Shown here: in pieces, positions 43,354-51,709 of the stretch
Layout of the letters: every line of letters begins with the position of its first letter
Numbering within the stretch: the first letter of the stretch is position 1
From: Pseudomonas fluorescens
GTDB lineage: Bacteria; Pseudomonadota; Gammaproteobacteria; Pseudomonadales; Pseudomonadaceae
Assembly: GCF_000802965.1 (NCBI RefSeq)
Contig: NZ_JSAK01000017.1
Coordinates: 154,382 to 218,381 of the forward strand
DNA length: 64,000 nucleotides
Direction: 5' to 3'
The notes under the pieces: generated by a model
Told to the model about the DNA's origin: nothing
Databases searched by the model: none
The model's input: only the letters and a program-made list of their open reading frames with translations
Position numbers and translations under genes: made by a program

Positions 43354-44718
43354 ATGAAATTCGCAGCCCTTGAAGACGCCCAAAACTTTTTGGCGAACAA
43401 CCCCGATATCGACATGCTCGAGCTGTTCATTCTCGATGCCAACGGCGTGCCGCGCGGCAAGTTGTTGCACCGCGAAGAACTGCTGGCGGTGTATGAAAGC
43501 GGTCGTCCGCTGCCCAGCACCATTCTCGGCCTGACCCTGCAGGGCGAAGACGTCGAGAACTCCGGGCTGGTCTGGGACGTGGGCGACATCGACTGCCGCG
43601 CCTACCCGCTCGAAGGCAGCCTGGTGCGCTTGCCGTGGCGGCAGATTCCGACGGCGGCGGTGCAAGTCAGCATGCACCCGCAAGAGGGCATGCCCGCGAG
43701 CATCGCCGACCCGCGTCACCTGCTGATTAAGGTCATCGATGGCTTGAAAGCCGAGGGTTACCACCCGGTAATGGCGTGCGAGTTGGAGTTCTATTTGCTG
43801 GACGCCAAACGCGATCACAACGGTCGCCCGCAACCGGCGCTGGATGCCGACGGCGGTCGACCGCGACACACTCAGGTCTACGGCCTGCGTGAGCTGGAGC
43901 AGATCGAACCCTTCCTCGCCGACCTCTATGCGGCGTGCAAACTCCACGGCATTCCGGCGCGAACGGCGATTTCCGAATACGCCCCCGGGCAAGTGGAAAT
44001 CACCTTGGAACACGGCGATGCCTTGGAGGCGATGGACCAGGCCGTGCGCTACAAGCGCCTGGTGAAAGCCGTCGCCCACAAGCACGGCATGCAGGCGACA
44101 TTCATGGCCAAACCCTTCGATCATTTGGCAGGCACCGGCATGCACATGCACGTCAGCATCGCCGATGCCGAAGGACGCAACCTGTTTGCCTCCGAGAACC
44201 CGGCCGGCACCCCGCTGCTGCGCACGGCCATCGGCGGCATGCTCGCCTCGCTGCTCGATTCGTTGCTGCTGTTCTGCCCCAACGCCAACTCTTACCGGCG
44301 TTTCCAGGCCAACAGCTACGCGCCATTGGCGCCGACCTGGGGCGTCGATAACCGCACGGTGAGCCTGCGTGTGCCCGGTGGCCCGGCCAACAGTCGGCAT
44401 ATCGAACACCGCATCTGCGGCGCCGACGCCAACCCGTATCTGGCGGCGGCAGCGATTCTGGCGGGCATTCATCGCGGCATCCGTGAAGACCTCGATCCGG
44501 GCGAACCGGTGCAAGGCAATGGCTACGCACAAGCGACCGAACTGCTGCCGACTGACTGGCTGACGTCCCTGACGGCACTGGAAAATTCGGCATGGGCGCG
44601 GGATGCATTGGGGCAGGAATTTCTGGGGGTGTATCTGGCGGTGAAGCGTGCCGAGTATCGGCAATTCATGGCGGAAGTGGGTGAGCAGGATTGGCGCTGG
44701 TATTTGACTGAGGCCTGA
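43354..44718 (+). CDS. Glutamine-synthetase-like gamma-glutamylpolyamine synthetase
   Basis: 454 residues of the PuuA/SpuI/PauA class, which link glutamate to a polyamine amine using ATP. Metal and ATP residues are recognisable: MACELEFYL, PGQVEITLEHGDALEAMDQ, AKPFDHLAGTGMHMHVS, and WGVDNRTVSLRVPGG. It is followed by a PuuB-like oxidase, separated by a REP pair, so the two are probably one catabolic unit. Pseudomonas has several such enzymes with different polyamine or amine preferences; the specificity is not visible. Confidence 0.93.
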   Translation: MKFAALEDAQNFLANNPDIDMLELFILDANGVPRGKLLHREELLAVYESGRPLPSTILGLTLQGEDVENSGLVWDVGDIDCRAYPLEGSLVRLPWRQIPTAAVQVSMHPQEGMPASIADPRHLLIKVIDGLKAEGYHPVMACELEFYLLDAKRDHNGRPQPALDADGGRPRHTQVYGLRELEQIEPFLADLYAACKLHGIPARTAISEYAPGQVEITLEHGDALEAMDQAVRYKRLVKAVAHKHGMQATFMAKPFDHLAGTGMHMHVSIADAEGRNLFASENPAGTPLLRTAIGGMLASLLDSLLLFCPNANSYRRFQANSYAPLAPTWGVDNRTVSLRVPGGPANSRHIEHRICGADANPYLAAAAILAGIHRGIREDLDPGEPVQGNGYAQATELLPTDWLTSLTALENSAWARDALGQEFLGVYLAVKRAEYRQFMAEVGEQDWRWYLTEA

Positions 44719-44732
44719 GCCGTTCCTTATCC

Positions 44733-44824
44733 CCTGTGGGAGCGAGCCTGCTCGCGAAAGCGGTGCATCAGTCACTACAAGTGCTGAATGTGCTGGCCTC
44801 ATCGCGAGCAGGCTCGCTCCTACA
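44733..44824. repeat. REP pair, GCGAGC/GCTCGC family
   Basis: Arms CCTGTGGGAGCGAGCCTGC and GCAGGCTCGCTCCTACA around about 50 bases. Confidence 0.9.
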
Positions 44825-44861
44825 AAGGACTGCACTCCCGTACATTTTTCCGGACGCTGAC

Positions 44862-46148
44862 ATGACTCAACCACGCTGCAATTCCTACTACACCGCCACC
44901 CTCAATCACGAAACGGACTACCCGACCCTGCAAGGCAATCACCGCGTCGACGTGGTGATCATCGGCGGCGGTTTCACCGGCGTCGCCACGGCGGTCGAAC
45001 TGGCTGAAAAAGGCCTGAAAGTCGCCATCGTCGAAAGCCATAAAATCGGTTGGGGCGCCACCGGGCGCAACGGCGGCCAGGTCACTGGCAGCCTGTCCGG
45101 CGATGAGGCGATGCGCAAACAAATGCGTCACACCATCGGCGAAGAAGTCGACGATTTCATCTGGCACCTGCGCTGGCGCGGGCACCAGATCATCCAGCAG
45201 CGGGTGGAAAAATACGGCATCGCCTGCGACCTCAAGCACGGCCACCTGCACGCGGCCTACAAGCCGAGCCACATGGGTGGTTTGCGCAAGGATTATGACG
45301 AAGCCGTGCGCCGTGGCATGGGCGACGAAGTCAGCCTGCTCGACCGCAGCCAGGTGCGTGACCTGCTGCAAAGCGACCTCTATCACGGCGCAATCAAGAA
45401 CACCCGCAACATGCACCTGCACCCGCTCAACCTGTGCATCGGCGAAGCCCGCGCGGCGGAAAGCCTGGGCGCGTTGATCTTCGAAAACAGCGAAGTGCTG
45501 GAGATCATTCACGGCGATAAACCGGGCGTGCGCACGGCCCACGGCCGCATCGACGCCAATCAGGTGCTGCTGGCCGGCGACGTCTACCACAAACTGGAAC
45601 CGGGCAAGCTCAAGGGCAAGATCTTTCCGGCCATGGGCGGCATTATCACCACCGCGCCGCTGGGTGACCTCGCCAAGCAGATCAACCCAGAGGACCTGGC
45701 TGTCTACGACTGCCGGTTCGTACTCGATTACTACCGCCTGACTGCCGACGGTCGCCTGCTGTTCGGCGGTGGCGCCAACTACAGCGGCAAGGATTCTCGC
45801 GACATCGCCGGTGAACTGCGGCCATGCATCGAGCAGACGTTTCCGGCGCTAAAAGGCGTGGCCATCGACTTCCAGTGGAGCTGCGCGATGGGCATCGTGA
45901 TCAACCGCATTCCGCAACTGGGCAAGCTTTCGGACAACGTCTGGTACTGCCAGGGCTATTCCGGCCACGGCATCGCCACCACACACATCATGGGCGAAAT
46001 CATGGGGCGCGCGATCACCGGGCAACTGGAGCACTTCGATACATTCGCCGCCTGCCAACACATCCGCGTGCCCATGGGCGACCTGCTCGGCAACCCGATG
46101 CTGGCGGCTGGCATGTGGTACTACCAGATGCTCGAGCGACTGCGCTGA
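44862..46148 (+). CDS. FAD-dependent oxidoreductase, PuuB-like (gamma-glutamylpolyamine oxidase)
   Basis: 428 residues of the DAO family. The FAD motif is VDVVIIGGGFTGVATAVELA; GWGATGRNGGQ and the C-terminal WYCQGYSGHGIATTHIMGEIM are the PuuB/PuuB-like pattern. It oxidises gamma-glutamyl-putrescine (or related) to an aldehyde with release of hydrogen peroxide. It is 143 bases after the synthetase gene and ends before a REP pair. The start 44862 matches the N-terminus of the second copy at 53121. Confidence 0.93.
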   Translation: MTQPRCNSYYTATLNHETDYPTLQGNHRVDVVIIGGGFTGVATAVELAEKGLKVAIVESHKIGWGATGRNGGQVTGSLSGDEAMRKQMRHTIGEEVDDFIWHLRWRGHQIIQQRVEKYGIACDLKHGHLHAAYKPSHMGGLRKDYDEAVRRGMGDEVSLLDRSQVRDLLQSDLYHGAIKNTRNMHLHPLNLCIGEARAAESLGALIFENSEVLEIIHGDKPGVRTAHGRIDANQVLLAGDVYHKLEPGKLKGKIFPAMGGIITTAPLGDLAKQINPEDLAVYDCRFVLDYYRLTADGRLLFGGGANYSGKDSRDIAGELRPCIEQTFPALKGVAIDFQWSCAMGIVINRIPQLGKLSDNVWYCQGYSGHGIATTHIMGEIMGRAITGQLEHFDTFAACQHIRVPMGDLLGNPMLAAGMWYYQMLERLR

Positions 46149-46169
46149 GGCCGTTTGACTGACAGTTAC

Positions 46170-46259
46170 ACCGCCATCGCTGGCAAGCCAGCTCCTACAA
46201 GAATTCGGGTGGGCATGACGTAATACTGTAGGAGCCGGCTTGCTGGCGAAGCGATGGTG
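46170..46259. repeat. REP pair, degenerate
   Basis: The left arm (CGCTGGCAAGCCAGCTCCTAC) and right arm (GTAGGAGCCGGCTTGCTGGCG) pair imperfectly around a loop of about 30 bases, between two convergent genes. Confidence 0.82.
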
Positions 46260-46283
46260 AGCTCGACACCGTCATGACGGGTC

Positions 46284-47072
46284 TCAAGCCTGCGCCTGCA
46301 CCACCTCAATCCCCAACTGGCGATAATCCTCGACATTGCCCGTCGCCACATGACGCTCAGTAATCAACGTATGCAAGCGCGAACACGGCGCCACCACAAA
46401 CGGTTCCACTGCCCCCAGTTTGTCCGCCGTGGTAACGGCAATAATGTGAGCCGCACTGTCCAGCATTGCCTGCTTCACCGGCACTTCATCGAAATGCAGT
46501 GAGGTAATGCCCACTTCCGGATGAATCGCACACACCCCGGTAAACAACAAATCCGCCTTGATCCCCTCCAGCAAGCGCAGGGTTTCATGCCCACTGGCCG
46601 ACATCGTCGCAGGATTGATTTGACCACCCGCCAGAATCACCTTGATGCCCTTGAATTCGGACAAGGTAATCGCCGTCATCGGCGACGCGGTGATCGCGGT
46701 GATGGAAATGTCCAACGGCAGCAACCGCGCGATCTGCAACGTGGTGGTGCCTGAATCGAACATCACGATCTGACCGTTCTCAACCCGCGCTGCCGCCAAT
46801 TGCGCCAGTTGGGTTTTGACTTCGTCGGTTTCGCTGATCCGCGTGAAGTAATCCTTGCCCGTGTCCTTGGGACGCGGCAACGCCCCGCCATGCACGCGCT
46901 GCACCAGCCCGGCGCTGTCCAGCTCGGCCAGATCGCGGCGAATGGTGTCCTCGGAAACCGCGAAATGCTGGCTCAATTCGGACGCCATCACCTTGCCGTC
47001 ACGTTCAAGGATCAAGAGGATTTTCTGCCGACGCAGATGAGGGAGTTCGGCTGCAGAATGCTGGTCGCGCAT
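46284..47072 (-). CDS. DeoR/GlpR-family transcriptional regulator
   Basis: 262 residues. The DeoR helix-turn-helix is RRQKILLILERDGKVMASEL, then VSEDTIRRDLAELDSAGLV and RVHGGALP. The sugar-phosphate-sensing domain contains IVMFDSGTTTLQIAR and FTGVCAIHPEVGITSLH. It probably represses genes nearby, possibly the PuuB-like/GS pair, though it is convergent with that pair; target is uncertain. Confidence 0.92.
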   Translation of the reverse strand: MRDQHSAAELPHLRRQKILLILERDGKVMASELSQHFAVSEDTIRRDLAELDSAGLVQRVHGGALPRPKDTGKDYFTRISETDEVKTQLAQLAAARVENGQIVMFDSGTTTLQIARLLPLDISITAITASPMTAITLSEFKGIKVILAGGQINPATMSASGHETLRLLEGIKADLLFTGVCAIHPEVGITSLHFDEVPVKQAMLDSAAHIIAVTTADKLGAVEPFVVAPCSRLHTLITERHVATGNVEDYRQLGIEVVQAQA

Positions 47073-47255
47073 GGTTATGCCTGTTCGTGCGTGTATTTGC
47101 TTGTTTGTGCGAGATTAGCCAAACAGCCGCGCAAACACAAACACGCGCACTAGGTATCAATTGTTTCGATCTTTCAAATCACGAAGCCGAATTTTTTATT
47201 TGCACCCGACCTGTTCAAGATGAGCGCCATCACCCCTGTATCGGATGGAAACGTC

Positions 47256-47324
47256 ATGAATCTAAATTTCGCCTTTGTCTGCATGATCGTGGTTTCATTC
47301 ACCATCGCGTTGGTGCACACCTGA
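47256..47324 (+). CDS. Possible small membrane peptide (22 residues)
   Basis: MNLNFAFVCMIVVSFTIAL then VHT and stop. The whole peptide is one hydrophobic helix of the size of a membrane segment. GGATGG precedes the ATG by about 6 bases. It sits between divergent genes. Nothing identifies a family; small single-segment peptides are common in bacteria and easy to miss. Confidence 0.4.
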   Translation: MNLNFAFVCMIVVSFTIALVHT

Positions 47325-47364
47325 TTCGTAACAACGCGCATCCTTTTCCATCCAGAGTTAACCC

Positions 47365-48249
47365 ATGCTTTTTGCCCTTGTATCGAACGGCGCCCTTCTC
47401 ACGCCTCAACAGCCGGATACGACGGTGCCCTGGTGGAGCTTCACCAAAACCGTGCTCGCAGCGGCAGCCCTGTCACTGGTTCGAGATCGGTTGATCGATC
47501 TGGACGATACGCTGCCTGAAGGGCCGTTTACCCTGCGGCAGTTGCTACGGCACGAAGCCGGGCTGGCGGACTATTCCGAACTTACCGATTACCACGCCGC
47601 TGTTGCCCGCAATGAAACACCCTGGCCGGCAGACGAAATGCTGCAACGACTTGATGCTTCCCGACTGCGCTACACACCGGGCGACAGTTGGCGATATTCC
47701 AACGTTGGCTACCTGTTTGTCGTGAGACTGATTGAGCGCATCACAGGCCTGCCACTCGAAGACGCGCTGACCCAACGGGTGTTTTCTCCCCTCGATTTGT
47801 CCCTGGTGCGCCTGGCCAAAACACGTGCCGATCTGGCAGCCGTAAACATGGGTTCAGCGTCCGCCTACGACCCCGGTTGGGTCTATCACGGTTTGTTGGT
47901 CGGCCCACTTTCTGAAGCAGCCCTTTGCCTGAACCGCCTGCTTGCAAGCGACTGGCTGCCGCAATCCCTGCTGCAGGAAATGCAAACAGTCCGAACCCTG
48001 GGCGGGCCGATTCCCGGCCGTCCATGGACGTCTCCCGGTTATGGCCTTGGATTGATGCGCGGTGGTGTGGAAGGTCAACGGATCTTGAGTGGCCACACTG
48101 GCGCCGGGCCGGGCTGTGTAGTGGCGGTTTATCACTGCGCTAAAGGGAATAACGCTAAAAGTTGCGCCGTTTTTTGCGAGGATGGCGACCAAGGTACTGT
48201 TGAAGATCAAGCCGTGCGCTTGTTAAGCGCAAACGCCGACGATCAGTAG
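47365..48249 (+). CDS. Beta-lactamase-fold serine hydrolase
   Basis: 294 residues of the class-C beta-lactamase/esterase family. The nucleophile motif S25-F-T-K28 is in VPWWSFTKTV, YSNVGYLF is the Y-x-N motif and SGHTGAGPGC is the HTG-type third motif. There is no signal peptide, so it is probably a cytoplasmic esterase or peptidase rather than a penicillin-resistance enzyme. RQLLRHEAGLADYSEL matches the family LL-x-H-x-S/A-G-L pattern. It ends two bases before the convergent secreted-protein gene. Confidence 0.9.
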   Translation: MLFALVSNGALLTPQQPDTTVPWWSFTKTVLAAAALSLVRDRLIDLDDTLPEGPFTLRQLLRHEAGLADYSELTDYHAAVARNETPWPADEMLQRLDASRLRYTPGDSWRYSNVGYLFVVRLIERITGLPLEDALTQRVFSPLDLSLVRLAKTRADLAAVNMGSASAYDPGWVYHGLLVGPLSEAALCLNRLLASDWLPQSLLQEMQTVRTLGGPIPGRPWTSPGYGLGLMRGGVEGQRILSGHTGAGPGCVVAVYHCAKGNNAKSCAVFCEDGDQGTVEDQAVRLLSANADDQ

Positions 48250-48251
48250 CT

Positions 48252-48920
48252 TCAATTCGACGCGACGTGATCCCCTTTGCCCGCCGTCACCAGCGTCTTC
48301 AACGACGCATCGAACTGCTTCAACGCGTTCACTTGCAACTGGGTTTGCTGGTTGATCTGCGCGGCAATCTGCGGCGCGGATTTGCCATGCACCCAAACAG
48401 AAGGCATCTGCTCGGCGCGTGAGCCTTCTGCCTGGCCGATGTATTGCAGGTTCGAGTCGTAGAACTTGGCGACAAACCGCGCTTCAACCTGGTTGTTGCG
48501 CTTGGACACCAGGCGGCTGAAGGTGTCGAGCATCACCACCACATCCGGATGCGCCTGCACCGCGGCATCGAGGTTGTCGTAGACGGTGACCGTGGCGAAT
48601 TGCTTCTGCAGCGAGCCCATCAGCCAGTTGATTGCCCGCTTAGGGTCGGAGCTGTCGACGAACGCCTGGCTGATTTGTGAGTTCATTTCAGGGTTCTTCG
48701 CACCGTTGACCGCTACGGCGTGGTAGTTCTCAAGGTATTCCTGGGTATTGATAGTGTTTTCGCTGTAGAGCACGGCCACCGATTGCGCATGCTGCAAGCT
48801 CGCGGCGCTTTCAGTGATCGGTGGGAAATGGCAGGACAGATCGGCGGCAATGGCCGGCGCGGTGGCGGCAACGCTGCCGGTGAATGCGGCGACAAAAGCC
48901 AACAGGGTTGAAAGTTTCAT
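48252..48920 (-). CDS. Secreted protein of unknown function
   Basis: 222 residues with a signal peptide ending APAIAA. The mature part has an alpha/beta pattern with VTVYDNLDAAVQAHPDVVVML and ends in a helical segment (IAAQINQQTQLQVNALKQF). Two-cysteine content is low. I recall conserved Pseudomonas exported proteins of this type but no function. Confidence 0.82.
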   Translation of the reverse strand: MKLSTLLAFVAAFTGSVAATAPAIAADLSCHFPPITESAASLQHAQSVAVLYSENTINTQEYLENYHAVAVNGAKNPEMNSQISQAFVDSSDPKRAINWLMGSLQKQFATVTVYDNLDAAVQAHPDVVVMLDTFSRLVSKRNNQVEARFVAKFYDSNLQYIGQAEGSRAEQMPSVWVHGKSAPQIAAQINQQTQLQVNALKQFDASLKTLVTAGKGDHVASN

Positions 48921-49080
48921 CGCGCAGGTTCCTTCAATGGCGAGACTGAAATGACCCTATCCTCCTCCTATGACAGAAAAACAGAACTTGCATTCTTTAA
49001 TGATGGTTATCGACCAAACCGATATCTGGCTATGAGGATTTGAACCGCAGGTCTGCAAAGTTTGTAGGACATTTCCCATT

Positions 49081-49211
49081 GTGGCGAGGGAGCTTGCTCC
49101 CGCTAGGCTGCGAAGCGGCCCTGATCCTTTGCGACCCTTTTCCTAGGACATAACGCAGTGCCCGGTTTTACGACGGCTGCGCCGCCGAGCGGGAGCAAGC
49201 TCCCTCGCCAC
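49081..49211. repeat. REP pair, widely spaced, GTGGCGAGGGAG family
   Basis: Arms GTGGCGAGGGAGCTTGCTCC and GGGAGCAAGCTCCCTCGCC are separated by about 90 bases that include a CGGTTTTACGACGGCTGCGC segment also seen in the pair at 49861. Confidence 0.88.
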
Positions 49212-49374
49212 AGGGGGCAAGTGCGGTCCTACAGGCCGGTTGCAGACGCCTGATTCGCTGCCTAGAGTTGGCCTGTCGCTGGCATTGGTTGGCGACAGGG
49301 TTTCGCAGCCCAACAGAAAATGACCTCGTACCGTCGAACAACAATTCTGGCAAAATTCGCCAGCATTACGTTTT

Positions 49375-49455
49375 ATGGCGGTTGTGCGCGGGAGACTTTC
49401 AAGTCTGCCGGGTTTGGTCATGTTCCGGTCTGCGAACCCGCGCACAGCTGCCACC
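49375..49455 (+). ncRNA. Structured 5' leader, three-way-junction candidate
   Basis: TGTGCGCGGG (49383-49392) pairs perfectly with CCCGCGCACA (49437-49446). Inside are AGACTT/AAGTCT (49393-49406) and a CCGG/CCGG hairpin (49408-49429), and an outer GGC/GCC closes the base. It ends about 60 bases before the start of the 100-residue gene. I recall similar conserved leaders before small Pseudomonas proteins. Confidence 0.6.
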
Positions 49456-49512
49456 CTATTGAATCGCAGCAAAAAGGTGGAGCTTCTTTCTAATTTTTGA
49501 GAGCACTTCCTC

Positions 49513-49815
49513 ATGACCAAGAACAACCCGCCCCGCCGCTTCACCCCGATGGCCCAATTCGCGACCAGCTACCCTGTCCTCCTCATTGACAGCGACGCCC
49601 CGATCCGCGAACTCCACAACTGCATCAGCGAGCGCCTGAACGCCGTACTCCCCTACCTGAGTCTCATGGCCTGCACCAACCTGCCCGACTACGCCGAAAA
49701 TGACATCAACACCGTCGCCAACATCGCCAAAATCCTGCTCCAGGACGTTTCTGATGTTTTTCGAGTGATTGAGCAGCGTGGCTTTGACGTGCCCAACGGC
49801 AGTCAGCCCATCTGA
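49513..49815 (+). CDS. Small Pseudomonas-type protein of unknown function
   Basis: 100 residues, soluble, no signal peptide. NPPRRFTPMAQFATSYPVLLI is followed by helical regions NCISERLNAVLPYLSLMA and NTVANIAKILLQDVSDV. It may belong to a group of short Pseudomonas proteins often found behind the kind of structured leader seen upstream. GAGAGC stands before the ATG. Function unknown. Confidence 0.78.
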   Translation: MTKNNPPRRFTPMAQFATSYPVLLIDSDAPIRELHNCISERLNAVLPYLSLMACTNLPDYAENDINTVANIAKILLQDVSDVFRVIEQRGFDVPNGSQPI

Positions 49816-49860
49816 GAAGTAGATCTTGCAGTCTGCAAAATGCACAGGACACTTACCCTT

Positions 49861-49979
49861 TGGCGAGGGAGCTTGCTCCCGCTGGGCTGCGAAGCGGCCC
49901 CCTGCAATCTGACAGACGCAGCGTGTTACCCGGTTTTACGACGGCTGCGCCGCCGAGCGGGAGCAAGCTCCCTCGCCAC
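49861..49979. repeat. REP pair, widely spaced, GTGGCGAGGGAG family
   Basis: Arms TGGCGAGGGAGCTTGCTCCC and GGGAGCAAGCTCCCTCGCCA around a middle containing CCCGGTTTTACGACGGCTGC, the same middle as in the pair at 49081. Confidence 0.88.
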
Positions 49980-50015
49980 AGGGGACAAGTGCGGTTCCCA
50001 AGGGAATTTGAGACG

Positions 50016-50044
50016 AAAAAAACCCGCCTGATGGCGGGTTTTTT
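50016..50044. terminator. Rho-independent terminator, usable on both strands
   Basis: AAAAAACCCGCC / GGCGGGTTTTTT with loop TGAT, a 12-bp stem. It lies between the 100-residue gene and the convergent Gly/His-rich gene. Confidence 0.94.
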
Positions 50045-50077
50045 ATGCGACTGAAGCTTTTCGCTTCAACAGCGTAA

Positions 50078-50578
50078 TCAGTGAGACTTTTTGCTTCCCG
50101 ACGGACCACCCTGACTCAGCCCTTTGGTGTTGTGATCACCTGGGGTCGAGGTCGAAATAGCCCTGGCCTTGGAAAGGCCTTGTGTGTCTTTGGAATGGGC
50201 GATGCCCGAAGTTGTGGTGCCATGACCGTTATCATCATTGCGCTCACTGCCGTAGTGGTTGCCGCTGACGCCATGGTTTCGAGTCGCTTTGCCGGCATGG
50301 TCGCTGTCCAGTCCGTTGGCGCGGCCGTTGCCGTTTCCGCCCGCGTGACCTGAGCCGGCATGACCGCCGCCCGCACCACCATGTCCGCCGCCGTTGCCAC
50401 CGCCGTGACCGCCACCATTCCCGCCGCCGCCGCCACCACCACCACCACCACCACCACCACCACCTTCTTTGGCGAAAGCGGAGTTGATGACAGACAGATC
50501 ATTCGGCAGTAATGGGGCTGCGGCCAGCATCAGGGCGCAGGACATGACGGCTACGAGACTCTTGTTTTTTAAAAGCAT
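50078..50578 (-). CDS. Gly/His-rich exported low-complexity protein
   Basis: 166 residues: a signal peptide (MLLKNKSLVAVMSCALMLAA onward, to about AFA), then a run of 16 glycines and GGGHGG/GGGN-type repeats over residues 37-85, and a polar C-terminus rich in Ser, Asn, His and Lys. It may be a surface or periplasmic metal-binding or structural protein; sequence alone gives no function. The GGN-type codon run (CCACCACC on the plus strand) is prone to length changes. It neighbours a CigR-like gene. Confidence 0.78.
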   Translation of the reverse strand: MLLKNKSLVAVMSCALMLAAAPLLPNDLSVINSAFAKEGGGGGGGGGGGGGGGNGGGHGGGNGGGHGGAGGGHAGSGHAGGNGNGRANGLDSDHAGKATRNHGVSGNHYGSERNDDNGHGTTTSGIAHSKDTQGLSKARAISTSTPGDHNTKGLSQGGPSGSKKSH

Positions 50579-50668
50579 GATTGCTTCCGTAGGGGTTGAT
50601 ATCGCAATCTTTTTGACGCGATAACGCCCCGACAGTTCAAGTTCGTCGACAGACGGATCAAGTGCCCC

Positions 50669-51109
50669 CTAGTCAAACGCGCCATCGAGAATTTCGTAAA
50701 TGAGCCCGCTGGCCAACGCGATCAAGATCAAGTCCGTGCCGACTTGCTGCCATTCGTAGCCGTCGTAATGCGGCAACCTGCCAATCAAACGGCCGTCCAG
50801 TTTCTTGGCAATCCCGGGGGGAAGTGGTTTGCCCCGAGCGAGGTTCTTTTGAATGCCCGGAGGCAAGGCCGGACCCGGGCTCCAGTAGTCACGGTTTTCG
50901 CCAATAATCCCCAAAACGCTGCCGCGATTGATGCTTGGGCCATGGCTCCACTCCCCGGAGTCCTTGCTCTTGTTGCCGTGGCTGCCCTGGTTACCGTGCT
51001 CCGCCTTGCCGTTCCCCTGACCTTTACCAGGGTCGGCCAGTGCAGTCACTGAGCCACAGACCAATGCCACACATGTGACTGCTGCAATCAACGATCGAGA
51101 CCTGATCAT
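50669..51109 (-). CDS. CigR-like (RcnB-related) exported protein
   Basis: 146 residues with a signal peptide ending TALA, a polar Gly/Lys/His linker (PGKGQGNGKAEHGNQGSHGN), then the conserved LPPGIQKNLARGKPLPPGIA and YDGYEWQQVGTDLILIALA. This order is that of anti-virulence regulator CigR-family proteins, known from Salmonella; here a periplasmic or inner-membrane role is likely. It is 90 bases from the Gly/His-rich gene and in the same direction. Confidence 0.88.
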   Translation of the reverse strand: MIRSRSLIAAVTCVALVCGSVTALADPGKGQGNGKAEHGNQGSHGNKSKDSGEWSHGPSINRGSVLGIIGENRDYWSPGPALPPGIQKNLARGKPLPPGIAKKLDGRLIGRLPHYDGYEWQQVGTDLILIALASGLIYEILDGAFD

Positions 51110-51265
51110 GAGTCGTTCCTTCGTGACGGGAATATTCCCTGAAATTTAGACGCGATGCAGCCAGTTGGTTCACCGGATCATCCTTCGCCGCTTTCGAAAC
51201 CTGCAAATTAAATGAACCCTGTATCTACCTGCCCACCTAACTGAAAGACCATCAGGAGGTGACTC

Positions 51266-51484
51266 ATGCAAATCGAAACAACGTGGATCGTACTGGCAGC
51301 CGTTCTTCTGCTGATCGAGTTGTGGGCCATTAACCGGTTGCGCAAAAGCGAAGGGAAAGCGAGCACCAAAGGGGTGTGGATGGTGGTGATCGTGTTTGTG
51401 CCGCTGATTGGTCTGATTTTGTGGGCCCTGGCGGGACCGAAGCACATTACGCATAACCCGGACCCAGCGCAGGCCCGACAGTAA
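51266..51484 (+). CDS. PLDc_N-domain small membrane protein
   Basis: 72 residues with two membrane segments (TTWIVLAAVLLLIELWAI and VWMVVIVFVPLIGLILWAL), the second with the P-L-I-G-x-I-x-W pattern of the cardiolipin-synthase N-terminal domain. Stand-alone copies occur in many bacteria with unknown role. AGGAGGTG precedes the ATG. It is divergent from the CigR-like gene. Confidence 0.9.
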   Translation: MQIETTWIVLAAVLLLIELWAINRLRKSEGKASTKGVWMVVIVFVPLIGLILWALAGPKHITHNPDPAQARQ

Positions 51485-51517
51485 GGTCGCAAGAAAATCT
51501 CAATACAACGAAAACGT

Positions 51518-51620
51518 GTGGCGAGGGAGCTTGCTCCCGCTGGACTGCGTAGCAGTCCCTCTTTTTGGGTGAAGAAGAAGGGTCGCTTCGCGCACCAGCG
51601 GGAGCAAGCTCCCTCGCCAC
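51518..51620. repeat. REP pair, GTGGCGAGGGAG family
   Basis: Arms GTGGCGAGGGAGCTTGCTCC and GGAGCAAGCTCCCTCGCCAC around CTTTTTGGGTGAAGAAG-type sequence. Confidence 0.92.
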
Positions 51621-51709
51621 AGTTCATAAATGGATGGAACCGCGCGCTTCATTGAGGCCTCGAATCTCTATCAGCGCCGAGTCTTGGCGCCCTTGGAGAG
51701 GAAACCCCG

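Larger units (their letters stand above)
48921..49512. other. 592-base spacer with REP pair and structured leader
   Basis: No protein gene. It contains a wide REP pair (49081-49211), the promoter region of the following gene, and the structured RNA leader at 49375-49455. Confidence 0.6.

Noticed and set aside
43186..44874. 562-residue open frame on the minus strand
   Set aside because: Opposite the glutamine-synthetase-like gene and running through a REP pair.
47365..48249. Antibiotic-type beta-lactamase
   Set aside because: The SxxK and YxN motifs fit, but there is no signal peptide and the family includes many esterases and peptidases.
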